From Owenia fusiformis (taxonomy: Eukaryota; Annelida; Polychaeta; Sabellida; Oweniidae), in the NCBI GenBank assembly GCA_903813345.2, contig CAIIXF020000010.1:35641425-35705424 (forward strand): a stretch of 64,000 nt of DNA, read 5' to 3'. Positions within the stretch are counted from its first letter, which is position 1; each line of letters starts with the position of its first letter. The position numbers were made by a program, and so were the translations under genes. This document shows, in pieces, positions 33,594-44,371 of the stretch. The notes under the pieces are model-generated. The model did not search any database. It had not been told where the DNA came from and saw nothing but the letters and a program-made list of their open reading frames with translations.

Positions 33594-35208
33594 CTTTTAA
33601 ATAAAGTTTTTTTGTTGAAATGTCCTTATCAGTAATTGTTCCTTCATCCTCAGCTCTATATTTGAAAAGTTCTCCTGAAATACAAATAAACATTTAAGTT
33701 CCTCACAATCAATGGGGAAGAATAATCAATATGATGGCCCAAAATCAAAGAGATCAATCAATTCAAATAACGCAGATGCGAGTAGGTAGTTACCAGTTTC
33801 ACCACCAGGTGGCTCGTTCGGGTCAGATAGCATGGCGGGTATAGTAGAAAGTTCCCTTTAACTTAAATTACATCTGTTTTATTGGTTCAATTTTCATATA
33901 ACTCTTATGTATCTAATAGTTATGTTAATCAAAATATGTCCAGTAAATGAAAATGTTATCTGACCAATACAAGAAAAGATATTTCACTTTTTGTGATTTT
34001 GTAACATGGGCTCTATGGAGAATCAACCCGAACTAGAAGTCACACTTTCAAAAATAATTAAATTTTCAAACTTGATAAACAATTTTCGAACTGATGTTCT
34101 TTTACATGTAGATTTCAAATATAACATTGCTTTGACTGAATTTTGAATATTTAATGGCGTAAATCAAGATTTTTTCTACTCGCATCTAGTCTATTGCAAT
34201 CGATTTAATTGATTGTTTCATTTGAAAACAAATCATAATCCAATTGTTATCTTGAAATCAAATTTCTTGATTCACAATTTGATCAAAATACATTGTTTAT
34301 ATATTATTGTATAGGCTTTGTCTTTATTTATATTTCATTTTTAATTTAATGAGTTATGCCTGCCGATCTCCAAAATGCATACGTGTATATCTTAAATAGA
34401 CTGGACTCTGCTGCTTTGACACAGCAACTTCCATGGGTTAGCATGAATGTGTTACATTACACCAAGAGAACTTAGCTATTAAAGATATAAACATATCACT
34501 ATCACACTTAGAAACAGAAAAATATTGTTTTCGGGGGTAAACCCTTGCCGTGAGTGAGGATTATATAATAGCAAATAATAAAACAAATATTTAGTTCTAC
34601 TTTTAGTGAATACCTGTGGCACTTTCACAAAATAATTCAGGCTTCTTGGAATATTAATTGTGAAAAATGTACATCACCTGATCACCTCAATAGAATTAAA
34701 TATTTGCATAATATCCACTTGAATGTTCTTTTTATATTCCGGACTCTTGAGTAAAATTGCACTGAAAAATGATATAATTACTTGTGATTTTGATATTGTT
34801 GCAGCAATTTTTATATTTTCCATCAACTGCTTTGCTGCCTTCAGTTTAGAATTCTCTTAGGTATTATGACAGCATATGCCTCTATCAGAGTATTTATTTG
34901 ATTTCTTTCAAATTATATGAGGAATATCTCATTGTTTTCAACTTTGAATGGAAGCCTCTTGTGTGATGCAATTTTTCCTATGCTGTCATCCTTCTCTTTA
35001 CTTTTGAAAGTGAAACTGGGGATTTTTTTCTGACTCATTTTGATTTGTTTACTTGTACAGTTTCCAGCAATTGATTTGAGAAACCGGTGTGCTCACTATT
35101 GCTGTTGAGATGCTTTATACAGGTTTTGTTTAGTTGTAGTTCTCAAACTCATTGTAACCAATCCAACACACCAACCCCCCACATAGGCTATGGTGCATTT
35201 CCCAAAGG
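33594..35208. repeat. 2.4-kb tandem duplication, second copy
   Basis: It is nearly identical to 31,191-32,805 and ends where the next satellite unit diverges (GGTGTGGGGATCC versus GGTGTAGGCATCT). Confidence 0.9.
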
Positions 35209-35400
35209 TGTGGGGATCCTCTGTGGCGGCTACTTGTACAGTTTCCAGCAAATAGATTTGCTGTTTAGATGCTTTATACAGGTTTTGTTTACTTGTAGTT
35301 CTCAAACTCATTGTAACCAATCCAACACACCAAACCCCCACATAGGCTATGGTGCCTTTCCCCAAAGGTGTGGGCATCCTCTGTGGCGGCTACTTGAAGT
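35045..35400 (-). repeat. Coding-derived satellite, array E
   Basis: There are about two copies of the 181-bp unit. The minus frame 35,377-35,096 is open across both (GKGTIAYVGVWCVGLVTMSL twice), which is coincidental because the deletion form of the unit restores frame. Confidence 0.8.
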
Positions 35401-36175
35401 TTCCAGCGTATTGATTTGAGAAACCATGGATTAACCATGGTGGTTTGGACAGCAGGGTCTTATGTATTATGACATCATATGCCTCTATCAGAGCATTTAT
35501 TTGATTTCTTTTAAATTGTATGAGGAATATCTCATCGTTTTCAACTTCGGATTGAAGCCTCTTGTGTGATGACATTCTTCCTATGCTGTCATCCTTCTCT
35601 TTACTTTTGAAAGTAAAATTGGGGATGTTTTTCTGACTCATTTTGATTTGTTTCCTGTGTGCACCCCCTTGACATCAAAATCTCTCAACATTTCTTTTCT
35701 AAATTGATTTGCACACATATTTAGGTATTTTTGAAAACCATTTTGTACAATGCTAATGCTGAATCAGTGGAACCACCCTTGAATTATCTCAGGTTTTCAT
35801 CATTTTCAGTTTTTTCTTAATTTTGAATAGAATATCTCCTCCATTTTGTGACATGTTTCTCTGAGTTTGTAGTGCTCTAACAGAAGCCTCAAGTTCTTCA
35901 AAAAATGATTGGCATGTCACACTTATTTTAACTAATGTCCCTTTGTCTTCTTTTTTAAGAACATAATTATGGGCATCTTCTGTGGTGGTTACTTGTACAG
36001 TTTCCAGCAAATTGATTTGAGAAACACACCAACCCCCCACATAGGCTATGGTGCCTTTCCCATAAGGGGTGTTGGGAAAACTGCGTTTATCATCTAGAAA
36101 ACTGTTGATCAAGGGTGAAGCTTTTTCCTGTGCAATGTTTCCTGCTATTAGAGATTTTACATTTTGGCATGCCAT
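35400..36175 (-). pseudogene. Helicase-array protein, longest readable C-terminal segment
   Basis: The minus frame 36,175-35,789 (128 codons) reads NVKSLIAGNIAQEKASPLIN, DDKRSFPNTPYGKGTIAYVG, GWCVSQINLLETVQ and CQSFFEELEASVRALQTQRN. It shows the order of segments that are scattered elsewhere in the array. The 181-bp satellite insert (LRT.TK..LYKASKQQ) is absent here, and GGWCV joins SQINLL in frame. The frame is cut upstream by the TIR element at 36,147 and continues in pieces at 35,641-35,390. I do not recognise the domain; the YVGGWCV word faintly recalls the YVAGYV motif of some transposases. Confidence 0.6.
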
Positions 36176-37214
36176 CTCCTGATACCTTGGTGAACTAAGT
36201 CATGTGATCATTTATATCCAATCAGAATGCATTTCTGCCACATAGTGATAGCATAGTGATCCAAAGCTAAACCAAGGTGTAGGAAGGGTTTATATTATCA
36301 TATAGAAGGGGTGCACTTTTCTAATTGGCCATGCTTGACATGCATGTTTGCAAACTTGGTACTTACATCAAGAGCTCTGACTGGCATCCTAACAAAATAA
36401 ATTCATACTACACTGATGCCTGGGTCACATTTGCTCCGTTTGTTCAATATTGTATTCAATTTTGAACAAAATACTCAATCGGCATGGCGCCGAAGTGAAA
36501 ATCGGAGCAATCTGCATTACTTGTAAATAGTGTATACTGTATACCAATAGCCCATTTTCAGCATAGCAATTTCTAAGAAGGGTTTCCAAAATGCTCCATC
36601 ATGGAATACCTTGACCCTCTTACATTGTAAGTTACATGATAGACACAGACATGTTTCTAGATGCGATGTGTACCAGAATGAAAGCTCTGGCTTTTTCCTA
36701 ATTTTGCGGGAGGGTGCAAAGTACTTTCTTGATCATTAAAAATAAATGTCATTGTCACAGGAACTCTGCATTTTATGTAAATCCATTGAATATTTATCTG
36801 CATGCTCAAAGTTAAGTTAAGAAGATCAGATTCTTTACAACACTTGATCCAAATCTATTTGATATTCAAAATCTAAGTAAACCTCTCTAGTTGAAGAACC
36901 AACTATTTATCATATTACTCAGATTGGATTAATCAATATTCTCATACTTTCTCTAGTTTGTATGAATGAATGACCCTGAACATCATGTGAAAGACTTCTC
37001 AGAAAATGTGCCCAATATATTACTCTTAATCATACATGTCATAGGAGCTTTGAAATTTTGAAAAGTTGTCTGAAACAAAAATTGTGATCATAAAAAGAGA
37101 ATGGATTGCTTTCTAAAGCAGTTTCTCATTTTTTCTATTTTTAGGAATGAATTCATATTTTCAAAAGCTTCTATAAATTCAAATAATATATTTGGCACAC
37201 TTTCTCAAAAATGC

Positions 37215-37985
37215 AATAGATTCTGTCTGGTGACCTTTCTAAAAGTCCAACTTTTAACTGTTTTTGAGTCACATTTTCTGAGTCACACTCCTCTGGTATA
37301 CTTTCCCCAGTATGTATGAATCGAAACTAGGTTAATTTCCCATGTGCCTAAACCAATATTTTATTGTTTTATTTACTTTCTGTGTATGTGTGTATGGACT
37401 ACTATTTATATTTTTCCAGTGTATATATGAAACAATAAATTTTAACTGTGTGTATTGACAAATATCATGTACTTTCTCCAGTGTGTATGAGCAAATATTA
37501 TGTACTTTCACTAGTTATTTAACCAATACTCTGTACGTTCATACACACTGGAGAAAGTACATAGTATTTGTTCATACAAAATGTGTGTTCATAAACAATG
37601 GAGTACATGATATTTGTTCATACATACTGGAGAAAGTATATACACAGGCGTGTTGGTTCATGTCCATACTGGAGAAAGAGCGTAATGTCTCTTCATACAC
37701 ATTATATATATCGTTTGTTCATACTTCAGATTCTCTTCAGTGACCTTTCCTGGGCACCTACTCTTAGTTATTTTTCAGTCACATTTTCAGAGGGCTGAAA
37801 AGGTTATTTCATCATGTTTATGGTCATTCTGACCATTTTCCTTGTGTTCCCAGTCATGTAAATGATATGTGGAACTAATTAAACTGAGTGGAGGTCCAAA
37901 CAGAACTCTGTTATCTTGATTCAAAAAGTGTTCAAAATCCAGCATGGTTTTGACATTTTTTGTTTTGTCATTTCCTGTTAACTTC
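37215..37985. repeat. Palindromic and dispersed repeats inside the TIR element
   Basis: TACTTTCTCCAGTGTGTATG (~37,469) recurs inverted at ~37,540 (CATACACACTGGAGAAAGTA), with further partial copies to 37,680. The segment 37,776-37,980 (AGTCACATTTTCAGAGGGCT ... TTTGTCATTTCCTGTT) belongs to the family of the foldback element at 53,962-54,458. The short frames here are chance. Confidence 0.6.
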
Positions 37986-38733
37986 CATAGCACTTTAATT
38001 TGCATTTCCAAGTAAGATTTTTTAGAATTGTGCCTGTTTGTGAAATTTAGTCAATAAACTAACCATAAATGTCTGCAATTATAGAAAAATCAATAGTGAT
38101 TTTTTGGGCATTTTGGTAAAGCTTTTGGTTTGTAATGGGAAGATTGTCTATATCACTAGAACTGTTCTGCATGGGGTCTTTTGCACAATTGATAAATTAT
38201 ATACTATACTAATACAGTAAAACCTGCGTATAGTGAACAGTTTTTTGCCAAGAAAAAATGTTCACTGTTGGTAGGTGTTCACTATCAGCAATGATTTGAT
38301 TTCGCGGCATTTTGCCGTATATATAAAGAGACCAGCTATTAAAAGAGAGGAGGGAATAATCAATTTAATTTGTATTTTCAACCCATATTAACCCATGGCA
38401 CTCTAGCGTTAAGTATTTGATTTGTTGTCATGTTATATACAAACTGACTTATTTTAGACTGACTGTCATCTGAATGGTTCATCCTTTTATTGTCAAATTT
38501 TAATCTCTTTATAATTCTTTTTATCTCATCAAGATGGTCTTTAAACAGTGGAATCTTTGAGACATTTGAGTCACTTAAAGGACGTTATTGAATTAGTTAA
38601 AGGAAATGATAGATGCAGTTAATAGTGAAATGATCATGATTTATAATTTTAATCCAATCTTTTTTTTTAAATTTACGGGATGAGAAAAAGATTTAGTTGG
38701 GATTTAGCAGATAGAGGTAATAATAGTTAACCA

Positions 38734-39343
38734 GGGGGTCATTAACAGAACTTTCGCAAAGTTACGAATTCGTAATTCGTAACTTCATGAAATTTGTATA
38801 TATTTAAAAAGTTACGAATGACTTACGAATTCGTAAAGTTACGAATTGGCCATTAACAGAACACTTTCGTAAGTCATTCATAAGTTTTATCGTTCGTAAA
38901 CAAATTTCAAATTGTGACGTCATCCTATATCATTATTTAGCACAAATAGAAATATGATGTAATTTGATATTATTGCGCGCTGTGATTAAACCCGTCTCCG
39001 CGATTTCAAAGATTCCCAACTCAGGAACATATTTGCTTATCATGTAAGAATAGGTGGATATTTTAGCTTGAAACTTAGCATGCATATAAAGAACAAACTA
39101 TTTTTGCCAACCTGTATACCTTACATAAGAACTGGACAAGAAATATGCCATTCGCAAAGTTATGAAAGGGTCTAAGGTGCTATTAAAGTTACGAACGAAA
39201 GCATACGTGACGTCATTTTTTCGTAACTTTGCGAATCGTTCGTAACTTTACGAAAGTTCTGTTAATGCACATTAACAAAATTCGTAAAATTAACAATTGA
39301 CTTGCGAATTCGTAACTTTGCGAAAGTTCTGTTAATGACCCCC
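38734..39343. mobile_element. Innermost TIR element (~610 bp)
   Basis: GGGGGTCATTAACAGAACTT followed by TCGCAAAGTTACGAATTCG at 38,734 has its inverted partner ending GACCCCC at 39,343. TIRs are ~40 bp with one change. A second CATTAACAGAACACTTTCGT-like copy lies just inside on the left (~38,852), and GAAAGTTCTGTTAATGCAC on the right (~39,252), so the TIR is doubled. The interior is full of TTACGAA/TTCGTAA words. No coding capacity. Confidence 0.8.
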
Positions 39344-39424
39344 AGATTATCTCCAAGCAATCAATCCCAGACGCATATCCTTTGTAACAAAAACAAAGCT
39401 TATTAAGAATTATAATTAGTCACA

Positions 39425-39642
39425 CCTATTTCAATAGAAGAGATCAAGATCTCAAATTGACCTTTCAATTATTTTTGGCAGGTAATATAAACATAAACTG
39501 CCTAACTCTGATAAGGCAGTTGCAGAAAATCCCCCTATTTCAATAGAAGAGATCAAAATCTCAAATTGACCTTTTAATTATTTTTGGCAGGTAATATAAA
39601 CATAAACTGCCTAACTCTGATAAGGCAGTTGCAGAAAATCCT
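39425..39642. repeat. 109-bp tandem duplication
   Basis: CCTATTTCAATAGAAGAGAT through GGCAGTTGCAGAAAATCC is repeated twice with two or three differences. It lies inside the mariner-like element. Confidence 0.9.
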
Positions 39643-40079
39643 CGAGAAATCTTATATCTGATTCAATGTTCACTAGAGACAGGATAATTCAACTGATTTT
39701 GCCAAGATTTAGTGTTCACTGTTCATAGTTGGTAGGTGTCCACTATAGGATTGTACTTTAACATGGGAGTCAATGGGAGAAAAAGATTTTGCCGAATAAA
39801 AACGTTCACTGTTGATAGGTGTTCACTAAAGAGATGTGTTCACTAACTCAGGTTTTACTGTACATTACTATATAGATTTGCAATGTCTAGGTTTTATTCA
39901 AGTAACTGACTCCACTGAGTGTGTATTCAAATGTTGTGCTTATAAAATGTATAGACTCCTATACTACCTTTTGAATGAAAATAAACTCTTCCAAAAGTGA
40001 TAAGACCTTAGTGCACCCATGCCATGGTAAGGACCTTAGGTTGGCATGCCAAAATGTAAAATCTCTAATTGCCTAAAAA

Positions 40080-40890
40080 GGCAATGCCATGCCTCAAATT
40101 CATGTGTTTTTCAGAATTTCACAATCAAACATAATAGACTTTTGTAGAGGTCACTGCATTTTGAAATGTCAATGGGATATTTTGATAAGGCAACTGAGTG
40201 AGTCGGGAATTTGTGGAGAATGGATGATTGATTCTATCGCACTGTTAAATTCTAATTTCTCATTGGTATTTGCAACCTAATACTTTCTTTTTTTCATTGA
40301 TATAATAATACTGCTGATTTTTTCGTCTTCATGTTGCACATTTCCTTGGCCTACATTAGCATCATTTTCATCATTTCTTCATTATTTACATCATTGATGA
40401 TGTTCTTCTTCTTCAGGTTTTACATATACAGACTGACAACATGCCAGCAGTTCTTCTTTGTGAAGATATGGTTTGTTATAATAAACATGTACTTCTGGAT
40501 CATATTCTTTAGGGAGCACCCGGTTGAAGTTAGTAATTTGAAGGCCTTTCTTGGAGGAAGTTGTCCCAACTGCAACACCAATTTGACCTGGGGATGTTGT
40601 ATGCCTACAGTCAATTATTACTCTATCAAGGGTCATGCCTTTTGCCTTGTGGACTGTAAGGGCAAATGCCAATTGAAGGGGCATTTGGGCTCTACAGCAA
40701 ACCTTTGCAAGTCCCTCTGGTGCAAACTGCCGGATTTTTTGTTCATGAAATGTAACCGATCCAACATTTTTATTAAAATTAACAACTCATTTTTCATTAC
40801 ATTTCAGTACTATGCCTTGAAGGCCATTGACGATTCTTTTGTCATTGCTAGAGTTGGCGTGAATAATTACTTTTGCACTGACTTCTAGAT
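40080..40890 (-). pseudogene. PIF1-like helicase tail, best-preserved copy
   Basis: From 40,885 downward the minus strand encodes EVSAKVIIHANSSNDKRIVN, GLQGIVLKCNEK, a stop (TGA at 40,787-40,789), then FHEQKIRQFAPEGL, MPLQLAFALTVHKAKGMTLD, RVIIDCRHTTSPGQIGVAVG and TTSSKKGLQITNFN. These correspond to the last SF1B helicase motifs of PIF1-type enzymes, including the TVHK.QG motif (here TVHKAKG, with the usual Gln changed to Lys) and GQIGVAVG. The tail KPYLHKEELLACCQ matches the other array copies. It is the first copy beyond the inserted TIR element and shows that the array extended this far. The stop and the motif change mark it as dead. Confidence 0.8.
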
Positions 40891-41010
40891 AAATTATCAT
40901 TTCCATCGGAGTGAGTAGGGTCACCTAACTGGCGAGAATGATAGTTCCGCTGTATATATTTTGTTAGAGCTAAGCTTAGTTTGAATGTGAGTTGTGCCTG
41001 AAAACAAAAA

Positions 41011-41045
41011 TGGCCGCTTACCGTGATAATCCAGGAGAACTGCAT
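41011..41045 (+). CDS. Possible small first coding exon
   Basis: AAAAATGGCCGCTTACCGTG starts a short frame (MAAYRDNPGELH) that runs into a consensus donor (CATC|GTAAGTTT). The context is a good Kozak match. No second exon can be identified in the window, so this may be chance. Confidence 0.2.
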
Positions 41046-42360
41046 CGTAAGTTTTTTGGATTTTCCCACTCGATTCCGGCTTCTACTCTCATCCCATGGG
41101 TGGCTTTGTAAGAATACAACTTGCCGGTAGCACGGAGTGGGTTTTGCTTTTCACCCAGTACAATGCAACATACATTATTCTTGATCAGTTGATATATTTC
41201 GTCTGCTCAACAAGTCTGAGTGTCTGGAGCGCTTTTCAATTGTTACTAGAGGGGTACAATAATTGACAATTGTGTACAGGACAAATCGCCATCTATTGCC
41301 AGTCACATAAATTGATCAATTCGATAAATATCCCATATATGTTCTAAAATAAGATCCTCAAGCTTAAAATTATTTAAATTATGGGAACGTAACAAAAACC
41401 ACAAACCTTTGAAGAACTACTTACTTGTTAACGGAGTATGGATATGACGTAGAACTACTTTCTCTTCAGATTTGACACTGTTTTTTGAAGAATTCCATTA
41501 ATGACTCCAATACACCTGACATAACAATAACAAGGAACACAACGTTTCAATTTTAGGTAATTTTGCACATACTTCTGTGATAATTTTTACAAAATAATAA
41601 CATTTTAAACGGGACTACATACTAGCAGTCGGCGTAGAGACATATACGTATCAAGGCTTGGAACTTTTTGCCTGCCATATTTGATTTGCCTTCCGACGTA
41701 TTTAATTTCCATAATTGTTTTTATTTTGTTTGTTGTCCACATTTTAATTTGTTGAATTAGACTACATATGAGAGTTAATTTTGCTGGATAAAGAGTGGCT
41801 GTGTTACTGATCGCTATTAGGAGGTAAACTTTAGGCTAATTACTATATCTAGTATAATCTAATAATGCCTACCATTTTTGGAACGAAGCGTGAAACTTTG
41901 CATGAGACATTTTTTTGGTCCACTAGAACGATAAAAAAAATTACAATTATTCCCTCCTACCACCAAATCCTGGGGGTGGGGGTGAGAGAATTTTTTTCTT
42001 TTTAAAAATGTGTTTGAATATACTCATATTGCAGTTTTAGTATGCTTTTAGTATGCTCAAAATAATAACTAAGATTACATAAGCATTTCTCATGGATATC
42101 CATTGTAAAAGTCTGACTGGGGGCGACACCCATATTATCAACAAGTTAAGTGTGCAAGTTAGTGAATCTTCCGATTATGAGTAGGAAAGTAACCTAGTAT
42201 AGCTGAACAGAATGGATAAGGTTTAATCAGTTAATGATATTTATATAATATATGCTATAACAGAGACAATTCTATTGTTAAAGGCTTGTTATTGGCCACG
42301 CCCACTTTTAGTGATTAAGATATAATATTTGTTAATCACAAATATAAATTGATTCTGTTA
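41046..42360. other. No recognisable gene
   Basis: The sequence looks unique and AT-rich, with no coding or repeat structure that I can support. Confidence 0.4.
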
Positions 42361-42364
42361 GGTT

Positions 42365-42700
42365 TTAATGAAAGTACTCTCTGACTAGTTGATCAGTTAC
42401 CTTGTTAAGTACCCGTAAGCACTCAAGTATTATATATGTCATTATTAATAAGTGGTTGTTATGTTCACATTCCCCATTACACAAACGCAGGGTGGTACAT
42501 TGAAGATTGGCTTTAATAAACTTGCAGCGTTTAGTTGAACATTGTTGCTTCCACATTGGAACCCAAATCATTTTTCCAGTCTTGGTGTTGATTGATTCCC
42601 AACCCCATTGTGAGGGTAGTTGATACAACACCAAGAAAATGCATGATGGGGCTCCCAGAGGGTATACACATTTTTCACCAAGTGCTTTTTTTGTAGTTTA
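42365..42700 (-). pseudogene. Cys-rich C-terminal tail relic of a dispersed invertebrate protein family
   Basis: The minus strand reads KKALGEKCVYPLGAPSC, then LPSQWGWESINTKTGKMIWV and P.W, then CSTKRCKFIKANLQCTTLRL followed by CNGECEHNN. This resembles a Cys-rich tail common in predicted invertebrate proteins (a WGWE..+...P.W segment followed by C.C...C..KC.KA.L.CT.LC.C.G.C.N). Several Cys of that pattern are missing because a ~20-residue piece is deleted and LC is replaced by LR. I remember the motif, not a function. Confidence 0.45.
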
Positions 42701-43390
42701 TGCATGTAGACACATATACCCTATGGGAGTAGAAGTTCTGCTCGATTGCCGATTTTCGAAACTCTTTTCTAACTTCACAATTCGAACTTCGCATCTTTTG
42801 CAATGCTGTATAGTAAAAACAGAATATATTCTAATAATTAATGAATAAGGGTGTGTTCACATATAAATATTCTAGGGGGGATCTAATTCTCTGTCCATAC
42901 ACACTCTGATCATTTCAGGGGGAGGAGCTGATATATAGGGTCCCGGTATAGGGTCAAAATAGGGTGTGATTAATATCAGAAAGAACAGGAAAATCCGGCA
43001 ACAGCCATGAAAACAAAACTGGACATGAATATTCTTAATTAAATTAATTCCTAGGCTACTTGGAAATTTTTCTGAACTCAAGTTGTCAACTTGAGTTCAG
43101 AAAATTTGAGGCTCAAGACCAATTATTGACCATGGACCGGCATTGGACTAGATTGGGGTATGGGCTAAAGAAACATATCATCTTATCAGCCTATAGTCAG
43201 TTCAGGGTATTGGGATGATCCCTTGGCGATTATACATCACAAATTTCTGTTATATTTATGGTGCTGACAAGAAATTAGGCATGATTTTGAAAATGAAACT
43301 TGAAAGAATCTGAAAATTTTCATGGATTTTGTTTGGCAATGTTATTAATAAAATTACTACTATTTGACCTTGAAATACACTCTTACATAC
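42700..43390. other. No gene; contains a near-perfect palindrome
   Basis: The only structure is the palindrome at 43,065-43,106, in which TTCTGAACTCAAGTTG, a single T and CAACTTGAGTTCAGAA form ~20-bp arms. It could extrude as a cruciform. Confidence 0.6.
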
Positions 43391-43393
43391 GGG

Positions 43394-43480
43394 TTATATA
43401 TATTTTGCAAGTGGATCCAAGAGACCAAGTGGGCGAGTCAATTATTTTGCAGGGGTGGCATGATACACACATTTTTGTAT
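43394..43480 (+). repeat. Single-unit relative of the 26-bp minisatellite locus, inverted
   Basis: CAAGTGGATCCAAGAGACCA followed by AGTGGGCGAGTC..TTTTGCAGGGGTGGCA is the reverse complement of the locus at 46,110-46,350. Here the 26-bp unit is present once, there seven times. It represents the unexpanded form. Confidence 0.8.
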
Positions 43481-43510
43481 ATAGTGAATTCCCAGTGATT
43501 GATTTCAGTA

Positions 43511-44161
43511 CAGTAAAACTGTCATAATGAACACCTCTTTAGTGAAGATCTGTGCCCAGTGAACACATGACTCTACTCTATTGAACACCTGTGTATAGTG
43601 AACACCGATTCCCAGCCAGTGATTTCAGTACAGTAAAAATATCATAATGAACACCTCTTTAGTGAAGATCTGTGCCCAGCGAACATATGAGTCTACTCTA
43701 TTGAACACCTGTGTAAGCGAACACCAATTCCCAGCCAGTGATTTCAGTAACTTTTAGAGGGGACCAGCTAAAAGCGTTCGGATTAGGAGGTGTTCACATT
43801 TTGAAGTTTTGCATTTGCAAGATTTTGGATTTTGAAGAAATAGGAACAAATTCTCAATAAATATTTATAGTTCTTTTGACTACATAGCTTTATGTCAATA
43901 CAGTGACATGAAAATCCGATTCAAATGAATTAAGTCATCCTAGAAAGCCCTATATTGTATGGAACATGTGATATTTTATGAAAAGTGTTCAGATTAGATA
44001 GGTTAATTTTTCAAACATGACGCTGTTCACTTCAAATTGGGAGGTGTTCACATTTCAAGGTTTTTTAAGATTTGAGTCAATGGGAGGATAACGGGACCAA
44101 AAAATGTTCAAATTGGGAGGTGTTTGGATTAGCCAAGTGTTCAGATATACAAGTTTTACTG
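43511..44161. mobile_element. Mariner/pogo-like MITE with TA duplication and 120-bp terminal duplication
   Basis: CAGTAAAACTGTCATAATGA at 43,511 and the closing AAGTTTTACTG ending at 44,161 form short inverted ends, each flanked by TA. The first 120 bp are duplicated in tandem (43,511 and 43,631, including the TA), so the left terminus exists twice. GTTCA and GAACACC words recur throughout. No ORF. Confidence 0.75.
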
Positions 44162-44371
44162 TACGACAATCGTTTCCAATCTTTTTAAGGAAAGTGTACA
44201 TCATTCCAGAGAAATGACAGGTGACACACTACCATGGGAACTGGTCATATCAGATGTTCCCAAGCTTTACATCCAGAAGAGGTCATTTCCCAGGGTTATA
44301 GATGAACCCTTGGCCAATCAATGATATAGTTTACATAAGAGAAGTGTGACTGTATGAATTCTGGGATATTC

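Larger units (their letters stand above)
38215..39860. mobile_element. Mariner/pogo-like element with TA target duplication (middle of three nested)
   Basis: CAGTAAAACCTG..TATAGTGAACA opens at 38,215, and its inverted form (GTTCACTAACTCAGGTTTTACTG) ends at 39,860. TA flanks both sides (38,213-38,214 and 39,861-39,862), the signature of Tc1/mariner insertion. Subterminal TAGGTGTTCACTAT/GTTCACTGTT motifs repeat inward at both ends. No transposase frame remains. The related copy at 43,511-44,161 supports the family assignment. Confidence 0.8.
36147..40069. mobile_element. Non-autonomous 3.9-kb TIR element (outermost of three nested)
   Basis: A perfect 28-bp inverted repeat, starting ATTAGAGATTTTACATTTTG at 36,147-36,174, recurs inverted at 40,042-40,069. 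The flanks (..TTTCCTGCT and TGCCTAAAAAGGCAATGCC) join up in the undisturbed array copy at 17,785-17,812 (CCTGCTATTTGCCTAAAAAG). This shows that the TIR-bounded DNA is an insertion. The target duplication is 2-3 AT-rich bases and cannot be resolved. There is no transposase frame inside, so it is mobilised in trans or extinct. Confidence 0.8.
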
